From JAUIAI01 sp041396585 (lineage in GTDB: Bacteria; Pseudomonadota; Gammaproteobacteria; Burkholderiales; Burkholderiaceae_E): a stretch of DNA of 64,000 nucleotides. This document shows, one piece after another, positions 1 to 8,802 of this stretch (position 1 is its first letter; each line of letters opens with the position of its first letter). The DNA is taken from assembly GCA_041396585.1 (NCBI GenBank), contig JAWKYG010000002.1, positions 310,001 through 374,000 on the forward strand, read 5' to 3'. The position numbers and the translations under genes are program-made. The notes under the pieces were generated by a model. The model was not told the origin of the DNA, made no database searches, and worked only from the letters and a program-made list of their open reading frames with translations.

Positions 1-48
1 ATCAGAGACCAGGGTGCACCCGGTGCAGCGCGAGCATCACCAGCCTAC

Positions 49-2331
49 TCAGGGCACCAGCAGGATCGGCTCGAGCGCTTCGCCAGGGGCCTCGATACGG
101 CCGATGATGGCGGCATGTCCATAACCGGCCGCGTGCAATGCCTGCAGGCAGCCGGCCGCGCGGTCGGCCGGAATCGAGGCCAGCAGACCGCCGGCGGTCT
201 GCGGATCGAAGACCAGGCGGTAGCGCGGATGCTCGATCATCTCGGCCTGATTGCGCAGCGCCCGTCGCAGCCGCACATTGGCCGGCTGCAGCGAACTGAG
301 GATGCCACGGGCGGCGGTTTCCTCGGCGCCTTCGAGGACCGGCAGGGCCGACAGTTCGAGCCGTGCGTCCACGCCCGATGGGCGGGTCATCTCGACCAGG
401 TGGCCGAGCAGCCCGAATCCGGTGAGATCGGTGCAGGCGGTGGCCCCGTGGGCATGGACGATGCGCGCACCATCGCGGTTCGAGACCTGCATCGAGATCA
501 GCGCATCATCGATCCAGCGACCTCGTGCGGCGAGTTGCGCATGGGCCGCAAACAGCGTGCCGGTGCCGATCGGTTTGGTGAGAATCAGGCAGTCGCCAGG
601 ACGCATGCCGCCCTTGCGCATCACCGCATCGAGGCGCTCGTCGATCAGACCGTTGATCGCGAAGCCGAGCGCGAGCTCGCGTCCCTCGCCGGTATGGCCG
701 CCAACCAGCGCGCAGTCGGCCGCCACCAGCACGTCATTGGCGCCATTCATCATCTGGCGCAAGGTGTCCTCGACCTTGCGCTCCAGGCCGGGCGGCACGG
801 TGACGATCGCCGTGGCCGACTGGGGCTCGCCGCCCATCGCGAACACGTCGCCCAGCGCATGATTGGCCGCAATGCGGCCGAACACCCAGGGGTCGTCGAT
901 GAATGCGCGGAAGAAATCCACCGTCTGCACGATCGCCTTGCCCGGCGGCACGCGCAGCACCGCGGCATCGTCGGGCGCATGCAGGCCGATCAGCACATCG
1001 TCTCGCGGGGCGGGCATCAGATCGCCCAACGCCCGTGACAGCACACTGGCACCGACCTTGGCACCGCAACCGCCGCAGCGCATGGCAAGCGCCGACAGCG
1101 CCTGCGCCTGATCGTCGGCATCGAGCGCCACCGGGCTTGCGCGCGGTGTCATCGCGGCGGATGGGTCCATCGCGGGGAACTCGGAGAACTTGCGCATGAA
1201 GCGCCGGTCGATCCAGTCCTTCCAGCGCCAGACCCAGTCGCCCTCGAAGGCGAACGGACCGCGCGAGGCCACGGCATGGCGATCTCCGGTGCTGATCAGC
1301 GACAGCCAGTGGCGCTGGGGATTCCAGGGCAGAACCGGTTGGCCGATCGCCCGGCGGCGCAGATTGTCCGCCAGCGGCGGGCCCGCGCGAACCGCGAACA
1401 CGCCGGCCTTCTCGAGTGGACGATGGACCAGCGAGGCAATGTCGCCGGCCGCGAAGATATCGGGGTCGGTGACTGTCTGGAGCGTGTCGAGCACGCGCAG
1501 GAAACCGGCGTCGTCGAGTTCGAGCCCGGTGTCGCGCAGCCAGTCTGCGCCCCCTGCCTGGGTCACCCAGACAATCTCGTGTGCCTCGTCGACGGAGCCA
1601 CGATCGGTATACAGAACCTGCCCGTCGACCTTGACCACAGCTTCGTTCAGTCGCAGGGTAACGCCGCGCTCGCGCAGCAGACGCAGGTAGCGCGATTGCA
1701 CGCCCGGGTTGTGGGTCGGCAGAATGGTTTCGCTGGCCGAGTAGAGCAAAAAGCCGATGTTGTCCGGGTCGCGGCCGAGCGCGGCCAGTTCGCGGCGCAG
1801 CCGGTACTGCATCGCGAGCGTCATCTCGACCCCGCCCGCGCCGGCGCCGACAATCGCGATCCGCATCGCGCCCGCATGCGATCTGACCCGCTCGAGCAAG
1901 GCCAGCCAGCGCGCATTGAACTGGTTGATCGGCTTGACCGGCACCGCGACCCCGGCCGCGCCCGGAACCAGATCGATGCGTGGAGTCGAGCCGATGTTGA
2001 TCGACGCGATGTCGTAGGGCAGCGGCGGGCGATTGGCCAGGCGGATCAGGCGTGCCGAGCGGTCGATGCCGATCACGCTGTCGTGGATGTAGCGCGCTCC
2101 CGCGAACTCGCTCACGCGACGCAGATCGATGTGGACATCGTCATAGTCGTAGTGGCCGGCGATATAGCCCGGCAACATGCCGGAATACGGCGTGTGCGTG
2201 TCACGGCAGATGACGGTCAACCGCACGCCGGGCACCGGCTTCATGCCAAAGCGCTTGATGACCACCACATGACTGTGGCCGCCACCGACCAGAACGATGT
2301 CGCGCAGAACAGGCTGTTCGGTCACTTGCAT
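49..2331 (-). CDS. selD: NADH dehydrogenase-like / selenide, water dikinase (SelD) fusion
   Basis: This 760-residue protein joins two enzymes. Residues about 10-400 form an FAD/NAD(P)-binding oxidoreductase like type II NADH dehydrogenases, with an N-terminal dinucleotide loop (VGGGHSH) and a second one (IVGAGAGGVE). Residues about 410-760 are selenide, water dikinase, which makes selenophosphate from selenide and ATP. The SelD active-site segment reads CGGCGAK, so the catalytic Cys (C422) and Lys (K425) are both present and Cys replaces any selenocysteine. Gly-rich and Asp metal/ATP motifs follow. Such fusions are known in other genomes; the oxidoreductase half is presumed to supply or sense reductant for selenium, which is inference. 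The gene follows ccmH by 5 bases and probably belongs to the ccm transcript. No selA, selB or selC is visible. The ATG at 2331 has only a poorly spaced AGG before it. Confidence 0.93.
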   Translation of the reverse strand: MQVTEQPVLRDIVLVGGGHSHVVVIKRFGMKPVPGVRLTVICRDTHTPYSGMLPGYIAGHYDYDDVHIDLRRVSEFAGARYIHDSVIGIDRSARLIRLANRPPLPYDIASINIGSTPRIDLVPGAAGVAVPVKPINQFNARWLALLERVRSHAGAMRIAIVGAGAGGVEMTLAMQYRLRRELAALGRDPDNIGFLLYSASETILPTHNPGVQSRYLRLLRERGVTLRLNEAVVKVDGQVLYTDRGSVDEAHEIVWVTQAGGADWLRDTGLELDDAGFLRVLDTLQTVTDPDIFAAGDIASLVHRPLEKAGVFAVRAGPPLADNLRRRAIGQPVLPWNPQRHWLSLISTGDRHAVASRGPFAFEGDWVWRWKDWIDRRFMRKFSEFPAMDPSAAMTPRASPVALDADDQAQALSALAMRCGGCGAKVGASVLSRALGDLMPAPRDDVLIGLHAPDDAAVLRVPPGKAIVQTVDFFRAFIDDPWVFGRIAANHALGDVFAMGGEPQSATAIVTVPPGLERKVEDTLRQMMNGANDVLVAADCALVGGHTGEGRELALGFAINGLIDERLDAVMRKGGMRPGDCLILTKPIGTGTLFAAHAQLAARGRWIDDALISMQVSNRDGARIVHAHGATACTDLTGFGLLGHLVEMTRPSGVDARLELSALPVLEGAEETAARGILSSLQPANVRLRRALRNQAEMIEHPRYRLVFDPQTAGGLLASIPADRAAGCLQALHAAGYGHAAIIGRIEAPGEALEPILLVP

Positions 2332-2336
2332 CCTGA

Positions 2337-2804
2337 TTACCTCGATGCGCGCGGGTCGTCAGCCGGGCTGTCAGCGTTGGTATCGGCAAGCAGCGCGCGG
2401 GCACGCTCGCGAGCGCTGCCATCGATCGGCGCGGCATTGGCTGACGCGGCCAATGCGCGGCGCTGGCGTCGCTGGATGATGGTCCAGACGCCGGCGCCGA
2501 GCCCGAGCATCAGGAATGGCCCGCCCCAGAGTACCCAGGTGTTGCGCTGGACCGGCGGGTCATAGAGAACGAAATCGCCGTAGCGCTCGACCAGGAAGTC
2601 CTTGATGGCCTGATCGCTGTGATTATCGGCGATCATGCGATGAACGATGTTGCGCAGATCGCCGGCCAGCTCGGCGTTCGAGTCGGCCAGATTCTGATTC
2701 TGGCAGACCAGGCAGCGCAGCTCTTCCTCGAGCTGTTTGAGCCGCTTGTTCTGCGCGGCGTCGAGCGTTGGCAGCTCGACCTGGGTGCGAAGCGGCCCGG
2801 CCAT
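2337..2804 (-). CDS. ccmH: Cytochrome c maturation protein CcmH (no signal peptide)
   Basis: CcmH is a membrane-anchored periplasmic thiol protein that keeps apocytochrome c haem-binding cysteines reduced and works with CcmF and CcmI in haem ligation. The family signature RCLVCQNQ, with its redox CxxC, is near residue 31. A single membrane segment follows at about residues 88-110, and then a charged, Ala-rich tail. The length of 155 residues suits the short, single-domain form. Oddly, the protein starts MAGPLRTQ with no hydrophobic signal peptide, although the CxxC domain must be periplasmic. No leader is found in the other frames just upstream, where ccmG ends only 3 bases before the ATG. 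A deletion or lost leader is possible, as in the damaged ccm genes around it. Confidence 0.88.
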   Translation of the reverse strand: MAGPLRTQVELPTLDAAQNKRLKQLEEELRCLVCQNQNLADSNAELAGDLRNIVHRMIADNHSDQAIKDFLVERYGDFVLYDPPVQRNTWVLWGGPFLMLGLGAGVWTIIQRRQRRALAASANAAPIDGSARERARALLADTNADSPADDPRASR

Positions 2805-2807
2805 GGC

Positions 2808-3334
2808 TTACTCCGCCTGCAGCCGCGCGACCAGCGGCAGCAACACGGTGTCGATTGTCTGCTGGTCGAAGGGGCCAACCTGTTTATGACGAATATGCCC
2901 GCGCTTGTCGATCAGGAAGGTCTCCGGCGCACCATAGACGCCGAAGTCGATCGCCACCGAACCCTTGATGTCGCTCACCACCACCGAATAGGATCGCCAT
3001 GACGCTGCAGCCAGGCACGCGAGGCCTCTGGGCGGTCTTTCCAGGCCAGGCCGACGATCGGCAGGCGGCCGCTCCTGGAAAGTTCGTTCAGCAGCGGGTG
3101 TTCGACCACGCAGGCCGCGCACCAAGAGCCCCAGACATTGAGCAGCCAGACCTTGCCGGCCATTGCACCGGCCGACCATGGCTGGCCGTCATCGAGCCTT
3201 GGCAGTTCGAAGGCGGGTGCGGGCTTGTCGATCAGCGGCGAAGGGATCAGCCGCGGTCCTTGGACAGCCCCCGGTACAGAAACCGCGATCACCACGAACA
3301 GCAGCAGGGGGATGAGGGTTTTCAGCGAGCGCAT
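2808..3334 (-). pseudogene. ccmG: Thiol:disulfide interchange protein CcmG/DsbE, frameshifted
   Basis: CcmG is a membrane-tethered periplasmic thioredoxin that passes electrons to CcmH and apocytochrome c. The first part (3334 to about 2993) encodes an N-terminal membrane anchor, a proline-rich spacer and the active site WCAAC. The reading frame then breaks after HGDP. The rest (SVVVSDIKGSVAIDFGVYG, then the cis-proline-type segment GAPETFLID) continues in another frame to 2808. One missing base near 2993 restores a normal protein of about 175 residues. The start has a good AGGA ribosome site and lies only 14 bases after ccmE, where ccmF is normally found. Because both halves are well conserved, a sequencing error or very recent mutation is likely. 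Confidence 0.85.
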
Positions 3335-3348
3335 CTGGTGTCCTGAAG

Positions 3349-3820
3349 TCAGTCGGCGGCAGGTGCGGGCGCGGGGGACTTGAACTGTTCGGGTGCGCCG
3401 ATCTTATGGCCGGCGCGTTTGAGCGCCTCGGCTGCTTCGGGTGGCATGTAGTTTTCGTCATGCTTGGCCAGCACGGTGTCGGCGATGAATCTCTGCGCAT
3501 CCTGCAACCGGCCCTGGGCGACCACGCCGCGGCCCTCACGGAACAGATCCGGCAGGATGCCCTGGTAGTCGACCGCGATCGTCTGCACCATCGGTCACCT
3601 GGAAGCTGACCCGGGTGCCGTCGCGCTTGACGCTGCCATCCACGACCAGGCCGCCGAGGCGGAATGTGCGATCCGCGGGCGCATTGCCCTGGGCGACTTC
3701 GGTCGGGGTGATGAAGAATACGAGGTTGCTGCGAAAGGCATTGAGCACCAGCGCGGCGGCCAGCGCGAGGGCGGCCACTGCGGCTGTGACCCAGAGAGCG
3801 CGTCGGTGTCTGGCTTTCAT
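3349..3820 (-). pseudogene. ccmE: Haem chaperone CcmE, frameshifted
   Basis: CcmE binds haem covalently in the periplasm and hands it to the CcmF/H ligase. The start overlaps the ccmD stop (ATGA at 3817-3820). The N-terminal half has a basic cytoplasmic tail, one membrane helix (about residues 9-28) and the motif LVVDGSVKRDG. The C-terminal half, in another frame, has YQGILPDLFREG and the haem-attachment segment AKHDENYMPPE, whose His is the covalent ligand. One missing base near 3587, after FQVTDG, explains the break. Corrected length is about 155 residues, normal for the family. The gene would be inactive if the deletion is real, which would stop system I cytochrome c assembly. Confidence 0.87.
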
Positions 3821-3963
3821 CGGTCGTCGTCGAATTCGTCTGAGGAGAGGCGCCGCCTGGCCTTGGCGCGGCGCTGACGCAGCGCGATCAGCTCGACGAC
3901 CACGGCGAGCGCCAGCATGCCGTAGGAGGCGACGATATAGAAGGTGTGGCGCGAAGCTTCCAT
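3817..3963 (-). CDS. ccmD: Haem exporter protein CcmD
   Basis: This small 48-residue protein has one membrane helix (TFYIVASYGMLALAVVVELI) and then a highly basic cytoplasmic stretch, the usual CcmD plan. CcmD helps release haem-loaded CcmE from the CcmABC complex. Its position between ccmC and ccmE, with the four-base ATGA overlap to ccmE, supports the call; sequence conservation in this family is low. The ATG at 3963 has only a weak ribosome-binding site, and the frame stays open upstream, so the exact start is uncertain. Confidence 0.8.
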   Translation of the reverse strand: MEASRHTFYIVASYGMLALAVVVELIALRQRRAKARRRLSSDEFDDDR

Positions 3964-4037
3964 CAGCAGGCCAGCCTGACGAGGCGCATCGCGAGCGCAC
4001 CATACCGGCAGATTGAGTCGTTCATCGGAGGGCTCAC

Positions 4038-4775
4038 TTACAGGCGTCCCTGGTCGCGCAGCGCGTGCAGCCATTCCGCATGACGCTCGCGCTCGAGTAT
4101 CACGATCCGCACCCGATACAAGGCGACCGCGATGGCATAGGCCCAGCAGGCGAAGGTCATGATCAGCATCGCGCTGAGCATCGTCTGCGCCATTTTCGGT
4201 GCCGCGGTCATCGATACCGATGCGCCCTGGTGCAGTGTGTTCCACCAGCGAACCGAGAAATAGATGATCGGGACATTGATCGCGCCGACCAGCGCGAGCA
4301 CCGCGCTGGCCCGGTCGGCGCGGCGGGGATCATCGATCGCGGCACGCAGCGCGAGATAACCGAGATAGAGAAAGAACAACACCAGGGTCGAGGTGAGGCG
4401 GGCATCCCAGACCCAGTAGGCGCCCCAGGTGGGCCGGCCCCAGAACGCGCCCGTCCAGAGTGCGACGAACGTGAACATCGCGCCCGTGGGCGCCAGTGCC
4501 TGGGCCATCATCGCCGACAGCCGGGTGTTCCAGATCAGCGACGCCGCCGACCACGCGGCCATCACCAGATAAATGAACATGCCCATCCATGCGGCCGGCA
4601 CGTGGATGAAGATGATCCGGTAGGCCTCGCCCTGCTGGTAGTCGGTCGGCGCAACGACGAAGCCGATGTACAGACCGACCAGGGTCAGGCCTGCGGCGAT
4701 CAGCGCGAATGGCAGGATCAGGTGGCCAGCCAGGGGATAGAACGTGGCCGGAGAGGCGAAACGGTACAGGCTCAT
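4038..4775 (-). CDS. ccmC: Haem ABC exporter permease CcmC
   Basis: CcmC is an integral membrane protein that presents haem to CcmE on the periplasmic side. The sequence shows six hydrophobic segments, the tryptophan-rich haem-handling motif WGAYWVWDARLTS, and flanking histidines in HVPAAWMG and NTLHQG, which are the expected axial haem ligands. I chose the ATG at 4775 (MSLYRFASP), giving 245 residues, the family length. A GTG at 4811 would add twelve proline-rich residues. It lies between ccmB and ccmD in the ccm operon and looks intact, unlike ccmE, ccmG and ccmI. Confidence 0.92.
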   Translation of the reverse strand: MSLYRFASPATFYPLAGHLILPFALIAAGLTLVGLYIGFVVAPTDYQQGEAYRIIFIHVPAAWMGMFIYLVMAAWSAASLIWNTRLSAMMAQALAPTGAMFTFVALWTGAFWGRPTWGAYWVWDARLTSTLVLFFLYLGYLALRAAIDDPRRADRASAVLALVGAINVPIIYFSVRWWNTLHQGASVSMTAAPKMAQTMLSAMLIMTFACWAYAIAVALYRVRIVILERERHAEWLHALRDQGRL

Positions 4776-4850
4776 GGGCAGGGGCTTGGGCCCGGGCAGG
4801 GGCCATGGCACAAGCGGGCAGGCGCTCGTGACCGGGGCGGGCTGTCGCAG

Positions 4851-5546
4851 CTATTCATGGGCAATTCTAACGGCCAAGGCGGTGACCACGGGCCCGGCGA
4901 GCCAGGCGAGAATCAGACCGGCACCCAGGAGCGACAAATGGGCCTGCGCGGACAGGCCGGATTGATGTGCCTCGACCGCGCCGGCACCGAACACCAGCAC
5001 CGGCACCGCCAGCGGCAGGATCAGCAGGGCAAGCAGGCTGGCGCCGCCGCGCGCACCCAGGGTCAGCGCCGCACCGATCGCCGAAAACCAGGCCAGCACG
5101 GGCGTGCCCAGCAGCAATGAAAGCACAAGGACCGTGATGGCATCGGCCGACAGCCCATACTGAAGGCCCATCAGCGGCGCCAGGATGATCACCGGGCAGG
5201 CGGTGCTCAGCCAGTGGGCCAGCACCTTGCCCGCGATGATGGCAGCCAGCGGCGCCGGTGAGACCAGCATCTGCTCGAGCGAACCGTCGGCATGGTCGCT
5301 GGTGAACAGATGGGGCGTGGCCAGCAGGGCCGACAGCAGCGCCGCGATCCAGGCGATTCCGGGCGCGATCCGCGCCAGCAGCTTGGGATCCGGCGTCACC
5401 GCCAGCGGAAACAGGCTGGCCACCAGCAAAAAGAACACGAACACGACGGCTAGTTCGGCTCGCGAGCGCAGGGCCAGGCGAAGGTCGCGCCCCATCGCCC
5501 AGCGTAGCGCTGCGATGACGCCAATCGTCGTCGCCTGTGCGGTCAT
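4851..5546 (-). CDS. ccmB: Haem ABC exporter permease CcmB
   Basis: CcmB is the membrane subunit that pairs with the ATPase CcmA in the complex that releases holo-CcmE. The 231-residue product has about six membrane helices and the typical cytoplasmic segment DHADGSLEQMLVSP between the first helices. The start overlaps the ccmA stop in an ATGA, which fixes the start and shows translational coupling. The product is full length. Confidence 0.92.
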   Translation of the reverse strand: MTAQATTIGVIAALRWAMGRDLRLALRSRAELAVVFVFFLLVASLFPLAVTPDPKLLARIAPGIAWIAALLSALLATPHLFTSDHADGSLEQMLVSPAPLAAIIAGKVLAHWLSTACPVIILAPLMGLQYGLSADAITVLVLSLLLGTPVLAWFSAIGAALTLGARGGASLLALLILPLAVPVLVFGAGAVEAHQSGLSAQAHLSLLGAGLILAWLAGPVVTALAVRIAHE

Positions 5547-6271
5547 GGCCCGATCGCTTCGTCGGAGGCGGGACGCACGCGTACCCGGGTGCTGCGGATC
5601 GCATGCTGGTTCATGTCCAGCGCGATCGAGGGTGCCGCAATAGGCAGCCGGTGATGCGAGGCGACCACAGCGGTGCCGCCATCGGCCAGATGGGCGTCGA
5701 TCAAGGCTACCAGCAGCGTCTGCCCATCGTGGTCGAGCGCATTGGCCGGCTCGTCCAGCAGCCACAGCGTGGCCGGATTCGCGGCCATGCGCGCCATCTG
5801 GACGCGCTTTCGCTGACCCGCCGAGAGGCGTTCGGCCAGCACATGCGCCCGCCGTGCCAGGCCGGCCTGCGCGAGTCGCTGGTCGATGACGGCATCGCTT
5901 ACCGCGCGGCCGCTGTCCAGGATCAGCCAGGAGCGCAGATTTTCGCGGGCGTCGAGCACCGCCTTCAAGGCCGGGGCATGGCCCACATAGAGTAAGCCCG
6001 CCCGCCATGTCTCACTGCGCGCATCGATCGGCTCGCCAGCCAGTCGCAGCTCACCGGCGTCCGGTCGCCCCAGGCCGGCCAGAAGCCTCAGCAGCGTGGT
6101 CTTGCCAACCCCGTTGTGGCCCGTGAGATCGACCCAGTGGCCGGGAGGGACGTCGATGCTGACCCCGCCAAACAGCGGTCGGTCGCCGGCCCGGGCGGCC
6201 AGCTCGTGAAGCGACCAGTGGATCGCGCTCGGGGCGCGGGTCGCCGGCCGGGCACGCGCCGGCGGAGTCAT
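5543..6271 (-). CDS. ccmA: Haem ABC exporter ATP-binding protein CcmA
   Basis: This is the ATPase of the CcmABC complex. The 242-residue protein has a Walker A motif GHNGVGKTT, the ABC signature LSAGQRKRVQMAR, a Walker B LWLLDEPANALD and a switch His in SHH. The Walker A has His-Asn where most family members have Pro-Asn, a mild variant. Both ends overlap neighbours by four bases (ATGA with ccmI upstream and ccmB downstream). The N-terminal extension of about 20 residues is Pro/Ala/Arg rich and may not be essential. Confidence 0.92.
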   Translation of the reverse strand: MTPPARARPATRAPSAIHWSLHELAARAGDRPLFGGVSIDVPPGHWVDLTGHNGVGKTTLLRLLAGLGRPDAGELRLAGEPIDARSETWRAGLLYVGHAPALKAVLDARENLRSWLILDSGRAVSDAVIDQRLAQAGLARRAHVLAERLSAGQRKRVQMARMAANPATLWLLDEPANALDHDGQTLLVALIDAHLADGGTAVVASHHRLPIAAPSIALDMNQHAIRSTRVRVRPASDEAIGP

Positions 6272-7497
6272 GGCGCGGTCTGGTCGATTCGTACCGATCG
6301 TGGTCGGCCATCGGCGACGAACGGCTCGGTGACGCCAAAGCGGTCGCCGCTCTGGCGCATCGCCTGACCACTGGCGCTGAGCCTGGCCTCGATCACGATC
6401 GCTGTGTCGGCCGGGATGGGCCGCTGCGGGGTCATCAGATTTTCCGGGCCGAGCGAGAACCGAAGCGGAAACGATGGCGAACCGATGCGGCTGACCGCAA
6501 ACGGCATGCGCGGCCCGTTCGCGGCGCGCACCACGATGAACAAGGTGTCGCCGGGCAGTGCCGCCTGGCCGCCCAGCGTGACCTCGCCATCGACACGGAC
6601 GGCGGCGGAGTCTGCGGCAGTGTCCGACGCCGGGCCGGGGGAGGCTGCCACGGGCGCGCCCGGATGCTTGAGAGACTCGACCAACGCCGCGATCTGGCGC
6701 GCCTGATCCGAGTCGGCCGGCATGGATGCGAGCACCTTCTCCAGATGGGGATCGCCTCTTGCTGCCGGCCCTCCTGAACAGGGCCGCTCCCAGCAGGCCG
6801 TTGGCCTTGGCATCGTCGGCATCGATCTCGATCGCGCGTTCCAGCAGGGCCAGCGGCCGCCCCGCGAACGGCGCTGCTGCGAGATGGCGAGCACCTCCGC
6901 GAAATCGGCCAGCAGCCTGGCATTGGGTGGCAGCCCGTCGATGCCGCGCTGGTAGGCGTCGATCGAGGCCGGCAGGTCTCCGCGCATCGCCTGCAACTGC
7001 GCCAGCATGACCCAGCCTCGCCATTGTCGGGGTCTGCCGCGAGCCGTGCACGTGTCTGCGCGACCATCGCGGCCACCTGGCTGGCCGCACGATGGTCGTC
7101 GGTGGTGGCCGCCGCCAGTTGCGAGCCGATCCTGGGCTGCCCCACATGAAGATAGAGCGCAACGCCGATCGCCACCGCGATCAGCATCAGGATCGCCGTC
7201 AGGGATCCCGGGATCGGCCGGTGAGTGTGGTCGGCGGTGCTGCCCCCGGCCAGTTCCGCGGCCAGGGTGTCGACCAGTTCGGCGCGGGCATCATCGGCGG
7301 CGGTGGCATCGAGCCGGCCGCTGCGTTGTTCTTCGTCGATCTCGGCCCGGCGGTCCCGCAGCACGCGCAGGCGCGCCTCGCGATCGGTGTCGCGGCGGGC
7401 GCTGCGGTCTGCGAGCGCCATAGGGGCGACCGACGAAGATGATCACGGCGACCGTGATTGCCGCCATCACGGCCCAGAGAATCCAGTCGGCGGTCAT
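6268..7497 (-). pseudogene. ccmI: Cytochrome c maturation protein CcmI, multiply frameshifted
   Basis: CcmI (CycH) binds apocytochrome c through periplasmic TPR repeats and delivers it to the haem ligase. The pieces are in order but in three frames: an N-terminal helix (WILWAVMAAITVAVIIFVGR), a basic coiled stretch (REARLRVLRDRRAEIDEE), a second helix (LTAILMLIAVAIGVALYL), TPR-like repeats (ASIDAYQRGIDGLPPNARL; ALLERAIEIDADDAKANGLL; HLEKVLASMPADSDQARQ), and a C-terminal immunoglobulin-like domain ending at 6268. Frame changes lie near 7424, 7005, 6885, 6765 and 6755. Five breaks in one gene are more than in any neighbour. ccmI is at the head of this operon rather than after ccmH, its more usual place. 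Confidence 0.82.
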
Positions 7498-7546
7498 CGA
7501 GCGGTCAGCAGTGAACCTGAGGCACGGAACGAATCGTGGCGGCGCT

Positions 7547-8713
7547 TCATAATGTCTCGGAGGTCTCGAGACGGCGTCCGAGTGTGTCGAGGAAGTCAAG
7601 GCAACGCGACAGCTGTTCGACCGTGACGTATTCGTCGGGCTGATGGGCGACCGCAATGTCGCCGGGCCCGCAGACCACGGTCGGTATGCCCGCGGCCGTG
7701 ACGAACCCGGCCTCGGTGCCGAAACTGACCCGGGCCGAGCGATGACAGGCGCACATGGGCATCAGCCTGGCTGCCAGCGATTGGTTGCCGCGGTCGTCCA
7801 GCCCCGGCGCATTGACGATCGCTTCGATCTCGATCGCGCAATCCGGGCTGACCGCACGCATCGGCGGCAGCAGGGTTTCATCGCAGTAAGCCTGCAATTG
7901 CGCGAGCAGCGCAGTGGCGGACACACCAGGCAGCGCACGGATCTCGAACACGAATTCGCACTGCTGGGCCGTGATGTTGTGCGCCGTGCCGCCGTGGATC
8001 ATGCCCGCGTGAATGCTGGTAAACGGAAACTCGAAACCGTCGTGGCGTTCGGCCTGGTTCAGCCGCTGCTGCATCCGGTTCAGAAAGGCGATCATTTCGG
8101 CCGCGATCTCAACCGCGGACACGCCCCGGTCACGCAGAGACGAATGCACGGGATGGCCACGCACCTTGCAACGGAAGATGGCGGCTCCCTTGTTGGCCAC
8201 CACCACCTGCATGGACGTGGGTTCACCGATCACGCAGGCCGCCGGGCGTACCGGCGCGGCGGCCAGGACAGCGGCCAGCTCGCGCATGCCGAGCATGTCG
8301 GTTTCCTCGTTGTAGGACAGCGCAATGTGTACCGGCTGCGCCCGGGCGCGTCTCACGAGCTGCGGCGCCATGGCAATCGCGCAGGCGATGAATCCTTTCA
8401 TGTCGGCCGCGCCGCGCGCGATCAGCCGGTCATCGCGCTGAACGAGCTCGAACGGATCGGTCTGCCATGCCTGGCCTTCGACAGGCACCACATCCGAATG
8501 GCCGGCCAGGATCACACCTGGCACCTCTTCAGGCCCGGCGCTGGCGAACAGGTTTGCATGAATGCCATCGGCGGACGGCATCACACGGACCTGCATGCCG
8601 GCACTCTGCAGGCGGTCGGCCGCCCAGTCGATCAGCGGTCGGTTGGGGCGTGCGCTGACGGTGTCGAAGGCGACGAGTCGACGCAGGCAATCGATGGATT
8701 CGGACGGGTTCAT
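7547..8713 (-). CDS. argE: Acetylornithine deacetylase (M20 family)
   Basis: ArgE removes the acetyl group from N-acetylornithine in arginine synthesis. The 388-residue product shows the M20 metal-site pattern: GHSDVVPV (His ligand, then the supporting Asp), RGAADMKGF (bridging Asp), NEETD (catalytic Glu pair), GEPTSM and the late His in AHQPDEYV. The dimerisation-domain motif GGTAHNIT is also present. Length matches proteobacterial ArgE. It is divergent from the sensor kinase gene and lies 49 bases ahead of ccmI on the same strand. A related M20 deacetylase such as succinyl-diaminopimelate desuccinylase is less likely on motif spacing. Confidence 0.88.
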   Translation of the reverse strand: MNPSESIDCLRRLVAFDTVSARPNRPLIDWAADRLQSAGMQVRVMPSADGIHANLFASAGPEEVPGVILAGHSDVVPVEGQAWQTDPFELVQRDDRLIARGAADMKGFIACAIAMAPQLVRRARAQPVHIALSYNEETDMLGMRELAAVLAAAPVRPAACVIGEPTSMQVVVANKGAAIFRCKVRGHPVHSSLRDRGVSAVEIAAEMIAFLNRMQQRLNQAERHDGFEFPFTSIHAGMIHGGTAHNITAQQCEFVFEIRALPGVSATALLAQLQAYCDETLLPPMRAVSPDCAIEIEAIVNAPGLDDRGNQSLAARLMPMCACHRSARVSFGTEAGFVTAAGIPTVVCGPGDIAVAHQPDEYVTVEQLSRCLDFLDTLGRRLETSETL

Positions 8714-8802
8714 AGGCCGATTCTAGCCGACCGCGGAGCGATCGACCGGATAGATGACAGGGTCGCCCGTCGGTCCGCAAACCCTCCCCGGCACCGGATT
8801 TC

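Noticed and set aside
115..1038. Long open frames on the strand opposite to selD, uvrA and others
   Set aside because: They mirror the codon structure of strongly supported genes in high-GC DNA, and their translations show no domain or ribosome site.
3336..3347. CTGGTGTCCTGA at the ccmE-ccmG join, also found in the hairpin at 11639-11650
   Set aside because: A 12-base match with no mobile-element features; chance is likely in a GC-rich 64-kb window.
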